In this document: positions 1-10,138 of the stretch, piece by piece | Position numbering within the stretch: the first letter of the stretch is position 1 | Layout: each line of letters begins with the position of its first letter | Origin: Odobenus rosmarus divergens | Lineage: Eukaryota; Chordata; Mammalia; Carnivora; Odobenidae | DNA: 64,000 nucleotides | Assembly: GCF_000321225.1 (NCBI RefSeq) | Contig: NW_004450586.1 | Coordinates: forward strand, 128,129 to 192,128 | Reading direction: 5' to 3' | Notes under the pieces: model-generated | What the model saw: the letters and a program-made list of their open reading frames with translations, nothing else | What the model was told of the DNA's origin: nothing | Database searches by the model: none | Translations under genes and position numbers: made by a program

Positions 1-235
1 GGGAATCGGAGGGGGAGACGAACCATGAGAGACTATGGACTCTGAAAAACAAACTGAGGGTTCTAGAGGGGAGGGGGGGGATGGGTTAGCCTGGTGATGG
101 GTATTAAAGAGGGCGCGTTTTGCGTGGAGCACTGGGTTTTATGCACAAACAATGAATCCTGGAAGACTACATTAAAAACTAATGATGTAATGTATGGTGA
201 TTAACATAACAATAAAAAATTAAAAAAAAAGAAAA
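1..235 (+). mobile_element. Carnivore L1 3' end (cut by window start)
   Basis: This is the 3' UTR end of a young carnivore LINE-1. It has the 'ctgagggttctagagggg' block, the 'atgcacaaacaatgaatc' block, the terminal 'gatgtaatgtatggtgatta' signature and an A-rich tail near 205-235. The same block recurs at 54712-54936 and, reversed, at 50288-50530. The element starts left of the window, so its length and 5' target-site duplication cannot be seen. No coding sequence is included. Confidence 0.9.
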
Positions 236-1680
236 ATTAAAGTTCATTTCTTTGGACTAATTTAATTACAAATTTTTATGTCTGATTTTGGAGATCCATA
301 GTAATTTTTACCAAGCAGATTTTTAATCAATAATAATATAAGCAACTTGGAAATTGTAATTTTTCTTAGTGAGTCCAGCCTTCTAATTTTACACATTTAT
401 TTTACAAATTTACTAATTTGTTGCTATGTAGATCAGTTAAGGTAAATCCCATGTTTTCATCTTAATGGGATTAAATTTTCCTTCTCTTTCTTGTAGAATC
501 CAAAATGATCTTCCCCCATAATTTGGTGACTCTAGCCTGTCTATCTTCTTCTGTCTCCCAGTCAGCAGAACAAATGCAGTGTCTTTAGTAAGGAATTAGT
601 TGAGACAAAAATTGAATGAGGATAAACCAAAAATCACAAATTAGTTGATATTTGATTGTCATTAGTCTACTCAGTCTTAAAGGACCTAAGAGACACAGAA
701 GCGTTGCGCATGTACGTACATAGGATTGCGTATGGATGAATTGCATACATGCTCTAAGAGCTGCCCAGTATTATAGTTTGTGAAAAAGTGAAAATGGAAG
801 CAATGAGTTTTCAGTAGTGATATGCGAAAATAGCAATTTTTATCACTTTATCAAATTGACAGGTGTTTTATTGCAATGACTAAATCAATCAATCTATTGT
901 GGCATCAGTTACAAAGAGACTCAGAAGACTTTTACATTCAATCAAAGGAAATTCTTCAGTGCAATTCTGTGAGGTAAAAGTTTTTTACAATTTATTAAAG
1001 ATGACATTTGATAAGAAGAGTGTAGGCAATTTATCCGAGGTCAAGATATGGAACATTAAATAGATATGCATGATAAGCAACTTTGGAATTCACAGACTAT
1101 TATTATTAAAGTAATGCTACTTACTTTCCCAAATGTAGCCAGCTAGATCTGTCTTGTTTGCCTCTTTTTACATTTAGAAATTAAGCAAATATTCATAATC
1201 ACTCCCTTCCACCCTTTCATGTTACTCTTTTCATGGGTGAACCTACACCCTTATTTATATCCCTCAACATTTTCCAATCCCACTGTCACCACATCTATTT
1301 TTTAGGAATTGATCTTTTTCCCATTCTGCTCTTCTTATTGGGCTCTCATCTCAAAATTCCCTCAAAACTAAACATTTTCAGTGAGATTTCAGTGATAACA
1401 AAAGATGGCAATGATGAATTGAAAGTAATCAAAAGAAAAGTTTCACAAAATGCTATTAGAAAACTCAATATTTTCTATATTTTCTAGTTCTTGTAAATTG
1501 CAAATTAAGTTGTAAAGGAATTATCTTTTCCTTTTTCCCCTGAGTGAACTGTTTATTTCTTATTTCTGAATATTTTCACTGAGCTTCCTTAGCATGTTTA
1601 ACACTGAACAGATTACTACATCATTGATTTGTTCATATGGTGGTATTAAGCCTGAACCTGAGATTCTACTTCAGCTAGAA
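236..1680. other. Unassigned AT-rich intergenic sequence
   Basis: I recognise no gene, RNA or repeat here. One 84-codon ORF at 1233-1487 has no recognisable domain and I treat it as chance. The right end may be a decayed extension of the L1 5' region that follows. Confidence 0.5.
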
Positions 1681-2650
1681 TATCTATTAATAATACTGAC
1701 TGTGTTGTTTTCAACTATGCCTTGTGGTGTAAAACTCCACAGTCTGATTTGATTAAATTTGGGCCTCTTTGCAGGAATAGTATCGTTGAGCAATTTATGG
1801 AAGTTATTTTGACTCAAGGAAGACTCTCCTTAGCTGTCTCTTCTCTTAGTTCTCATTGGTGAGCTGTTTTCTTGAACACTGTTCAGTTTGAAATTCCCCA
1901 TACTGTTTTCTAAGTATAATCAGTTCCTCTGGGGAGGAATTCTGAACTATATTCTGTCTATGGCCTGCCACTTCCTCTGGGAAAAATCTCTAAGCCACTG
2001 CTTTGGAGCTAGAGGCTGGACAGTGGTCTGCTTCTCTAGGAGGAACTATCCTGTTTTATGAGCAAGGTACTAGCCAGGGGCAGTAGCCTCTTGTTTTTGC
2101 CTTGCCTCACCTGGTTTGGACTCTGGTCTAGGAGCTGAGACAAGGGCAACACAGATCCCTGTATACCGAGAAATCTGCCCTGCCTAAGGTAGAACATACG
2201 CCCTATGAATGTGGACTGGGTGAAGGTAGGGGGCGCCCTGCCTTTACATCACACTTGCCTGGATTTTAGCCTCAGAAACACAGCTTGGAGGGGAGGATAA
2301 GAAATACTGAGTACCTACCCCTAAAGGGGGTGTCCTATGGCTTTTGAGTGTGAACTAGGAAACAGGGAGCTCCATCTTCTTGGCCATATGTGCCCAGAAT
2401 GGAGGTTACTTCCGTCGAAGCTGGGAATTGGGGGAAGGAAGCATGTCGTCATTCAAGTGCCACAATGTCACTGTCATTACTGAAATTTATTAGATTTTCT
2501 TGAATAAATGCTTCTTCACTCCCTTATGCTCTTAGGACAATTTCCAGAGACCCTAAATGGTTGTTTTTATAATTCCCGCCAGTTGTGGCTGTCTCACTGA
2601 TGATTAATTCTGCAAAGTTCTTCATGCTGCCATTTCACATATGTGATATA
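1680..2650 (-). mobile_element. Old L1 5' region (5' UTR type), minus strand
   Basis: The stretch resembles the reversed 5' untranslated region of mammalian-wide L1M/HAL1-type elements. Matching blocks include one near 1930-2000 ('ggggaggaattctgaac'), one near 2220-2260 and 'gaataaatgcttcttcact' near 2502. It is clearly more GC-rich than its surroundings, as L1 5' UTRs often are. No ORF survives. The left boundary is uncertain, and the right end abuts a SINE. Assignment rests on recalled consensus only. Confidence 0.5.
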
Positions 2651-2835
2651 TTTTTTAAAGATTTATTTATATATTTGAGAGAGAGTGCACATGGGGGGTG
2701 GTGGTGGAGGGACAGAGAGAGAGGGAGAGAGAATCTCAGCAGACTCCCCACTGAGCACGGAGCCAAATGGCTCAATCTCACAACCTTGAGATCATGACCT
2801 GAGCCAAAACCAAGAGTCAGATGGTGTCTTCAGTA
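2651..2835 (-). mobile_element. SINEC (tRNA-derived carnivore SINE), older copy
   Basis: In reverse orientation it begins with 'ttttttaaagatttattta', followed by a purine-rich stretch of ga repeats and the 'gagatcatgacctgagcc' core. The tRNA-like head is badly decayed after about 2815. It inserted at the edge of an older L1 fragment. No clear target-site duplication is visible, which fits an old copy. Confidence 0.85.
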
Positions 2836-2964
2836 TCTCCTCCCCTCCCCTAAATTTTCCCAAGACAAATTATGACAGCAAAGCTCTATTTCTCCTAAAA
2901 TGATCCCAATTATATGGCTCATTAAGAGAGGGGCATGTTGTCGATATAAAGATTCTGTGCCTCA

Positions 2965-3055
2965 CAGCAAGCTCCCCGATGTTTAACAGTGCCCTGTGCA
3001 TAATAGGCATTCATTATATATTTGCTGAACGGATGAATAAATGAATGTTTGTTGA
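2965..3055 (-). mobile_element. MIR/L2-like fragment
   Basis: The stretch 'cagtgccctgtgcataatag' followed by 'gaataaatgaatg' matches the reversed end of ancient MIR or L2 elements ('agtgcctggcacatagtagg' plus a tgaa-rich tail). It is too short to choose between the two families. Confidence 0.5.
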
Positions 3056-3372
3056 GTAAAATCTGCTTTAATGCCGGAAAGATAAATATGGCATCCAAAT
3101 TTTAAAAACTTAGAGGAATTCCTTCATGGTCGTAACACAGATCAAACTGAAATGAATAAAGAGCAGACTCAAATAATGCCTTTCTTTTGTAAAGTGGGAT
3201 CCTGGCTAGGTAGTAACTGAAAGAAACCTGGGCAGAGTCCACTCATGCTCCAAGTTGATTGAGGGAAGGGGTGGGGTAAAATGTAGAGTAAATGGGGCAA
3301 AATCTAGATCTCACCAGCAGCTCTAAGACCAACTGCAACCTAGGTGAAAGTTTAATTAAGAACAGTACAGTT

Positions 3373-3567
3373 GGGGCACCTGGGTGGCTCAGTCGGTTAA
3401 GTGTCCATTCTTGATTTTGGCTGGGTCATGATCTCACAATTGTGAGATTGAGCCCTGCATTGGGCTCCTTGCTGGATGTGGAGCCTGCTTAAGATTCTCA
3501 ATCTCCCTCTCTGTCTGCCCCTCCCTGCTCATGCTCTCTCTCTAGAGGAAAAAAAATAAAATAAAAA
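3373..3567 (+). mobile_element. SINEC, intermediate-age copy
   Basis: A full-length forward copy. It starts 'ggggcacctgggtggctcag' (tRNA-like head with A-box), has a B-box-like 'gattgagccctgc', a ct-rich stretch and a short A/AAAT-rich tail. The flanks 3360-3371 and 3568-3579 share 'gtacagt' but differ at 3 of 12 positions, so the target-site duplication is only tentative. Confidence 0.93.
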
Positions 3568-4155
3568 GTATGGTACAGTGCATTCCTGCTCGTTCTTAAC
3601 AGTTGGGTCCTTCAGGCACGATCCAACTCTCCTTTATCACACCTCCATCACAGTGACCATGCAGGCAAGGTTTATGGGCACTACGTCAGCTACCTGGAAA
3701 AAACTCTGGTGTGGCATTGGAACTTGTTTCTCCAATTATCTCCAAATCCAATCTTGATTTTTTTCCCTAGAATCTCCAGCTACAGGCTGTGTAATATCTG
3801 CATGAACAAAGTAAAAACAGAATAAAAGCGAACAACCCCATTCTTTCTCTAATATTGGCCTTAACTATTTAAGCAGGACTTTGTTTTGTTCTGTAATTTC
3901 TGAAACGTACCATTACAGTGTCCTACTCCATGGTGAAGCACATGAAATATATTCTTAGAGAAATCAAAAGACATTGGAGTGAAAATAAAGGCAACCACTA
4001 ACAAAGTCCGACCTAGTTCGAGCTGAACCGTGTCCTCTACAAGATTTATGTTGAAGTCTTAAACTCCAGTACCTTAGGTTGGAAATATATTTGGAGATAG
4101 AGCTTTTAAAGAGGCATTAAGTTAAAATAGGGTCATTAAGATGGGCCCTGATCCC

Positions 4156-4284
4156 ACTTGCTTGATGTGCCCTGGGTGTTACATGTAAGTGATGAATCAC
4201 TAAATTTTGCTCCTGAAACTACTATTACACTATATGTTAGCTAACTAGAATTTAAACAAAAACTTGAAACAAATGAACAAACAG
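4156..4284 (+). mobile_element. Old carnivore L1 3' tail nested in an LTR
   Basis: The block 'gtgatgaatcactaaatttt' followed by 'actatatgttagctaacta' and an A-rich end is the 3' terminus of an older carnivore L1 subfamily. It is flanked by 'aagatgggccctgatccc' (4138-4155) and 'aagatgggccttaatcca' (4285-4302), a target-site duplication with 3 differences. The host LTR resumes directly after it. Confidence 0.8.
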
Positions 4285-4339
4285 AAGATGGGCCTTAATC
4301 CAGTATGATTGGTGTTGTTATGAGAAAGGAGATTAGGAT

Positions 4340-4362
4340 ACACACACACACACACACACACA
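4340..4362 (+). repeat. (CA)n microsatellite
   Basis: About 11 uninterrupted AC dinucleotides inside the host LTR. It is long enough to be length-polymorphic. Confidence 0.97.
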
Positions 4363-4560
4363 GTGGGAAGGCCACATAAAGACAAAGTGAGAAGTCAGCC
4401 ATCTGCAAGCCAAGAAGAAAGGACTCAGAAGGAAGCAGGTGTGCTGATACTTTGATCTCAGACTTCCAGCTTCCAGAATCATAAGAAAATAAATTGCTGT
4501 TGTTTAAATCACTCAGTCTGTGGTGTTTTGTAATGGAAGCCCCAGCAAATGAATACACTG

Positions 4561-5290
4561 CCAATGTTTGCCTTTAAAATAAAGATATAGTTCCACGATC
4601 TTTTTTTTAAAGGGGCTTGGTGTGATTTGGAGTTGGATTTTTTTTTTTTTTTTATTTTAGAACATGTGCTACTTCTGTGAAACACCAGCAGTGGACTGGG
4701 GCCACATGGTGTAATGAAACTCATGAGGATTCTGCAGAGAAATGTGTGAATATTCACACTAAAGGGGAAACAAAACACAAATAGTTTCACAACAGTTCAG
4801 ATCAAGATTTGATACAAAAAGACTGGTAGCAAGCTGAAATATATAACCACGGATCAACTTTGGACATACTCCACTCCTGACACAGAACATTAGAGGTGGG
4901 TAGGACTTGTTAAAGCACTTGTTATTGAGTGTGCTATTTTGTAATTTCATAAGGGGAATGTTTAATGGTTTGTTAGTTTATTTGTTAGTCCACTTCTATA
5001 TGTCAAAAGGCAAGTGAGTACATCCTTGATATCAGCTACTTTGCTGATATAAATGAACCCCATTTATATCAAACCTGTATATTTGGAAGTACAGACATCA
5101 TGACAAACTATACTCATCAGAAATTCAAGTAAATTCAGGTTCTCCAATTTTTAAAACATTTCTTCTTCATTAATAGATTCAACTCTTGATGTCTAGTTAC
5201 TCTCCAATTACATGTAGGCTTGTACGTTTTATTGTTATTTGTTTTTTAAGTCTGCTGCCCTTACTTTCTGAACACTAAACCAAAGGTGAT
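4561..5290. other. Unassigned intergenic sequence
   Basis: No family recognised. The stretch holds a T-run near 4638-4656 and a perfect 10-bp inverted repeat with a 5-nt loop at 5046-5070 ('gatataaatg' / 'catttatatc'). Small minus-strand ORFs here have low-complexity translations and no domains. Confidence 0.5.
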
Positions 5291-5505
5291 TTGAGGAATT
5301 CTTAATCTCAGGAAATAAACTGAGGGTTGCTGGAGTGGAGGGGGGTGGAAGGGATGGGGTGGCTGGGTGATGGATATTGGGGAGGGTATGTGCTATGGTG
5401 AGTGCTGTGAATTGTGCGAGACTGATGAATCACAGATCTGTACCCCTGAAACAAATAATACATTATGTTAATAAAAAAAAGAAAAGAAAAACTCAAAAAA
5501 AAGAA
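5291..5505 (+). mobile_element. Carnivore L1 3' UTR fragment, module A only
   Basis: It begins 'gaggaattcttaatctcagg' and continues through 'ctgagggttgctggagtgg' and 'gaatcacagatctgtacccc' to 'ttatgttaataaaaaaaag'. It matches the first of the two 3' UTR modules of the complete tail at 54483-54664 but stops at that module's A-rich end. It is severely 5'-truncated. I could not find a convincing target-site duplication. Confidence 0.88.
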
Positions 5506-8304
5506 GTCAGATATTACATTCTTTGCATATAGATGAAGGAGGTTGTGTGAAACAGCTATTATTAATAGAGTTTTCCATTCTATTAATTAATTGAGCGATA
5601 TGGGAATTTTTACCAAGATAATATTTGAACTTGCAGCAGTAATTTCTCTTTCTTCTCGAATATTTAGTGCTGATTCTGGGAGAACTCTTTCTAATGATTC
5701 CAAAAATGTTTTGAGAACAACAAAGCATTAGCCAGCCCAAGAGCCCATTAACTGTTGAGAAATATCCAAACATAAATTCTGTGTGAACCTTGACGCCTCC
5801 TTTTTCCGTTAGTACAAGGAACACAAACGCAGATTTTACTATGAACATGTTCTGTTTTTGCTAATTTGAGATTCAGTGTCATTTCAATGGATTTTTTTTC
5901 AATAATCCTACAGAGATTTTAGAGACTATATTTTCAACTTAAAATATTATTTAGCAGTTTGACACTTTAATTTTAAATTGATCATAAATCGTCCTATGCC
6001 ATGTAGCTAATGATTGCTAAAAACAACATTTAAAACTCACATCCTTATTTTTTAAATAATAGCTTAAATATTAGGGTTGTTGCCCACAAAGACAGCTTTT
6101 CATTTTTGAAAATGTGCCCTTCGACAAAGTACACGGATTATTAAAAAGGAATATAGGCAAGAAGATGGAGGTTTGTTTGTGGTTTTGATTTTGTTTTTTT
6201 AAGAAGAAACTCATTGGCTCTATCTATTCCAGAAAATATACCTCTTCATATGATGTGATCGAGTCTTCAAGGAGCCAAATATCAGATGAGGATGTTATGA
6301 TCAATAAAAATGGTTCCTGAATCAAAACCTCATTAGAGACAGGATTTTTCTCCTGGGTCTGTCAATGGTATCACCCTTTTGAGAGTTAGAAGGCAGGGGC
6401 AGCCTTAGCATTCTGTCCACTGAACGTGTGAATAAAACACAACAGAAATTTGCCATGAGAGTCTTGTTAGGTCAAGCCCAGCGGCATTTCAGTGAATCAA
6501 ACTACAAACAAATTGCTTTGGAATGTTTGTGATCCCTCTGCTGAATATCCATTTTCATTTAAAGTAGGAGAGCAGTAAGTTTGCATCATGCAATTGATCC
6601 ACAGTCTGTGGACTATCCTAATGATACCTGTTAGGGGCATAATTTAAACCACAGCATATATTACTAGTAACACAAAATTACAATGTTGATAAATAAAAAG
6701 ATATAGCCTGAGAATAGATTAAGTTAGCAACATTTTGTATTTATTCCTGGCTTAAAACTGAAGTTTAGAAGCAGTCCCAACTTTCATAACCAAGAACATG
6801 TGCAGAGTAAGTACAAATGAAAGAAACAAAACACATATAAATTATGCCAAGAACTCAGTCATGAGCCCTCTGTTCGTTTGTGGATCGCTGAGCTGAGGCT
6901 GTGGGACCAACCCACAGCCTGGTAGGTGAATGTGTGGCACACATTTAGCCTTTGGCTTTGCCTCTGGAAAAATACTTTAACAGCTAAACCTATATAAAAA
7001 TTCATACCTTTCAATTATCCCTGCCTGAGAATGGCTTTGCAGTGATGTGCCCAAGATCAGAGCACGGTTAATGCATTTAACAATTTGCTTAAAAAATGGT
7101 TTTCAAGGATTGCTCTAAGGAGGGACCATCAGTTGCCTTCTTTTGACAGGCAAATCTCGTAGCACCCTTCATGTCCCAAATGCCTGCAACAAAGAAAGGT
7201 GACATGGCTTAGGCGGGAAGATGCAAGTCTATTCTTGGAAGGCAGCCAGTCTTGTCTTTTCTTCAGGGACTTTAATTTTAATATAAGAACACATTGAGAG
7301 TATTGATGATAATTTGGAGTTTCCATTTGGTTGTTTTTATTGTAAGAATCTCTAAAATTGTATTCTGAGGATAAAGAAATATTATATTATTGTAATGGCC
7401 AAACTTCTCCCTTGAAGCTAGGAGATTAAGAAAATATTATGCAGATAACAGTAATATACCAAATATTCACATTTTTATATGGCTTTAAACAAACATTTTT
7501 CTTTGGGTACAGGCTTTGGCAACATACATAAAACATGTATTGCTCAAACATATGCTCTTCATATATAAATAATATAATGCATATTTGTGTGGCAGAGGCT
7601 TACAAAGGGGGAGAGTGAGTGAAAGACCCCTGAGCACAATTTTAAACGTCTTCTTGTTGACAGTTGGATGTCATTGAACATCTAGTTTGAGACACCAACA
7701 TCATCACAGATAACTAGAGATACAATGCATATTTGTTGTAAGCTGTGAAGTAGAAACACTAAGAGAGAAACAAAATTATCAAACTTTGAAATTCCTTTTC
7801 AGTAGAGAATTTATCTTTGTGCCTTAGACACAAATGTTTTCTGCCTGACTCCCAGAAAAATATTCAAATCATGTATGTTTAGGGAGTGGTTTGGGGGCCA
7901 GTATAAATAGAGTCTCACATAATGCAAAGCAGGAACAACAGTGATAGTAACAAAAAAACTCTACATTTCTGCACCTAGGTTTATAATGTAGCTTCCAAAA
8001 GTTGAATAAGATTCACTAACCTGTGACTCACCTGCATGACTTCCATAAATCAGATGTGAATCAGACCGAGGACTTACAGCAGAAAAAAATGGTTTAAATG
8101 TCTAGTTCTTATAGAAAGTATTTTATGGGAAAAATAGATTGTTAGCTTGGTGAAATCAGATGTGTTTGTTATCTATAATTTTAACCTTTTTAAAAAAAAT
8201 TCATTTTCTTTAAATCTTCGGTCCTTATCTTTCTACTCTTCACACAAGCATTAAACAAACTTTTAATCTTATTAACTATTGACAATCATTTAACCTTAAT
8301 AATG
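5506..8304. other. Unique intergenic sequence without recognised repeats
   Basis: Some 2.8 kb in which I see no SINE, LINE, LTR or gene. The one clear structure is a perfect hairpin at 6896-6920. ORFs of 113 and 65 codons on the minus strand lack any recognised domain. The absence of recent insertions makes this a reasonable place to look for conserved noncoding elements. Confidence 0.5.
6896..6920. repeat. Perfect 10-bp inverted repeat, 5-nt loop
   Basis: Arms 'aggctgtggg' and 'cccacagcct' are exact reverse complements separated by 'accaa'. The GC-rich stem stands out in an AT-rich context. Function unknown; it does not resemble a tRNA or a known snRNA. Confidence 0.9.
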
Positions 8305-8313
8305 ACCAGATGT

Positions 8314-8513
8314 GGGACGTCTGGGTGGCTCAGTTGGTTAAGTGTCTGCCTTCGGCTCAGGTCATGATCCCAGGGTCCTGGGATCAAGTTCTGCATTGGG
8401 GTCCTTGCTCAGCAGGGAGTCTGCTTCACCTTCTGCCTGCCCGTCCCCCTGCTTGTGCTCTCTCTCTCTCTCTTTCTCTCTGACAAATAAATAAATAAAA
8501 TCTTAAAAAAAAA
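8314..8513 (+). mobile_element. SINEC, young full-length copy
   Basis: A complete forward copy with head 'ctgggtggctcagttggtta', a CT-repeat stretch at about 8458-8480 and tail 'caaataaataaataaaatct'. The flanks 'accagatgt' (8305-8313) and 'actagatgt' (8514-8522) form a 9-bp target-site duplication with one mismatch. Confidence 0.95.
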
Positions 8514-8675
8514 ACTAGATGTACAGCTATTTAGATCCTCTTTAAATGCATCATTTTGACATCTATAAATAACAAAACCCCAGAAATGTACAAAATCTGT
8601 TATATCAAATAATTTTATAAGAAGAAATCCTGCATTTTTACACACATAACAAAGTAAAAGTTTTATTAAGTTAGC

Positions 8676-8756
8676 ATATTATATATATACATATATGTGC
8701 ATATATGTATATATGTGCATATATGTATATGTATAATATATATACATATATGTTAA
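8676..8756. repeat. AT-rich palindromic (TATATG)n tract
   Basis: About 80 bp of alternating purine/pyrimidine built from 'catatatg', 'tatatata' and 'gtgcatatatgtat' units, so it is both repetitive and self-complementary over most of its length. Confidence 0.92.
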
Positions 8757-8883
8757 ACTGATCAATTTAGTCTAAAGACTAATTCCACAAGATGCGTATT
8801 TGGTACTATATAATCAAGTTGAAAATCTCACTAATTTTTCCACTATAGAAACAGTTGTATAGAATTACTGAAAGGATAAAATT

Positions 8884-8886
<3 letters not shown>

Positions 8887-8919
<33 letters not shown>
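8887..8919 (+). repeat. (TG)n microsatellite
   Basis: About 16 uninterrupted TG repeats, ending at 'tctagaaatc'. A probable polymorphic locus. Confidence 0.97.
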
Positions 8920-8920
<1 letters not shown>

Positions 8921-8929
8921 TAGAAATCA

Positions 8930-9090
8930 GATGACCCATGTTGTGCTTCTAGTTAAATGACTTTGTAGAAATCGTTTACCTTCCATTTGGGTCAATATTT
9001 TTAATCTGAAAAATGGGGACTCCAAGATCTGCCCTACTGGTCACAATCATAATATGACATGTATGAACTCAAAATGAAAGTTATAAAGTA
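8930..9090 (-). mobile_element. MIR (ancient tRNA-derived SINE)
   Basis: The block 'aatgactttgtagaaatcg' then 'aatctgaaaaatgggg' follows the reversed MIR core ('tgaccttgggcaagtcactt', 'catctgtaaaatggg'). It is heavily diverged, as expected for a mammal-wide element. Confidence 0.7.
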
Positions 9091-9780
9091 GTTTGCAATT
9101 AATTAGCTGCTTTTAGAACCGGATATGAACAAGATAAATGGAGATTAGTAATGGAAACAGAGAGAATTAACTGAAATAATCCACCTGATGTAATTGTGTT
9201 TTACACAATATTAAACTGGTCAGAGGTGGGAAATTCTGTCAATTGGTTGCTACCTGACAACAAATAAATTATCTCACTGATTTTTCCCCCTAAATTGACT
9301 GACAAGAAGAGTTGTTTTGGCAACATGTAAACACAGCCAGAGAAAAATTTCACCTTCTGTAACCTCCATTATCTATCTGAATTTGAAACCAAATGCAGAT
9401 ACAGAACTCATTATTGTAGTGACAACCTCTGTTGTAATTAAAAAACATGGGATCTATTTCTAAAGTAGGGGTAAGGCAAAGGGCCAAGAAATGTCTGACC
9501 CTTTCCATGCATTATCCCAAGATTTCTTAACATGAAAGTGTTTCAGCTGTTTCAAGCAGATATACTGACCTATGACAGACTAGCTACTACAACTAGGGAC
9601 AGAAAATTTTAAGTGCTATTAATTAGCCACTAGAGTATAATAGTCCAAAGGTGAGAATTAGAATAAATTCTAGGATATCTGCTGATTCCTCTCACAAAAT
9701 TGTATAAACTTCAACATTCTCTTTCAAAAGGACACATTTATACCAATATAATGTGACTAAATTAAATTCTTGGTGCAATG

Positions 9781-9805
9781 TTTGTTTTGTTTTGTTTGTT
9801 TGTTG
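9781..9805 (+). repeat. (TTTG)n simple repeat
   Basis: Five to six TTTG/TTTTG units with minor length variation. Confidence 0.9.
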
Positions 9806-10119
9806 CCCATTTGAATGTGTCTATTGATCTCACATCCAAATAATTATGGAGCCTTCACATCTCATTTTGCTACCCAATATATCAGCTGAAATCAATTCCT
9901 TTTCACTCCCTTTTTTCTTGGTGCTGAATGCTGTTTCAAAATGAGTATCAGGCTTTTTAATACAGTGACCTGGTGAGCCACGTTTTATACCAGATAACCT
10001 AGAAACAAAAACAAAATGAAACAAAAGTGAAAAGTTAGTTATTTCACTAAACTTATTTTGTCCTGAAAAGTAAGGTAGAATACAGAAATAATTAAAGGAA
10101 AGGAGTGAAACCAATAGGC

Positions 10120-10138
10120 AAAAAAAAAAAAAAAAAAA
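10120..10138 (+). repeat. A19 homopolymer
   Basis: An isolated run of 19 adenines. The upstream 100 bases do not look like a retrocopied gene, SINE or L1, and no flanking duplication is visible. Confidence 0.95.

Larger units (their letters stand above)
4022..4560 (+). mobile_element. MaLR-like LTR (MST/MLT1 type), split by an L1
   Basis: The left part reads 'gtgtcctctacaagatttat' and the right part ends with 'aataaattgctgttgtttaa' and 'cactcagtctgtggtgtttt', the usual 3' end of ERVL-MaLR-type LTRs or related medium-reiterated repeats. It holds a polyadenylation-type aataaa near 4488. An old L1 tail interrupts it at 4156-4284, and a CA microsatellite lies inside. No internal retroviral coding region is present. 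The exact family is not certain. Confidence 0.65.

Noticed and set aside
10101..10138. A19 run as a possible retrocopy tail
   Set aside because: The upstream sequence does not resemble any gene, SINE or L1, and no flanking duplication was found.
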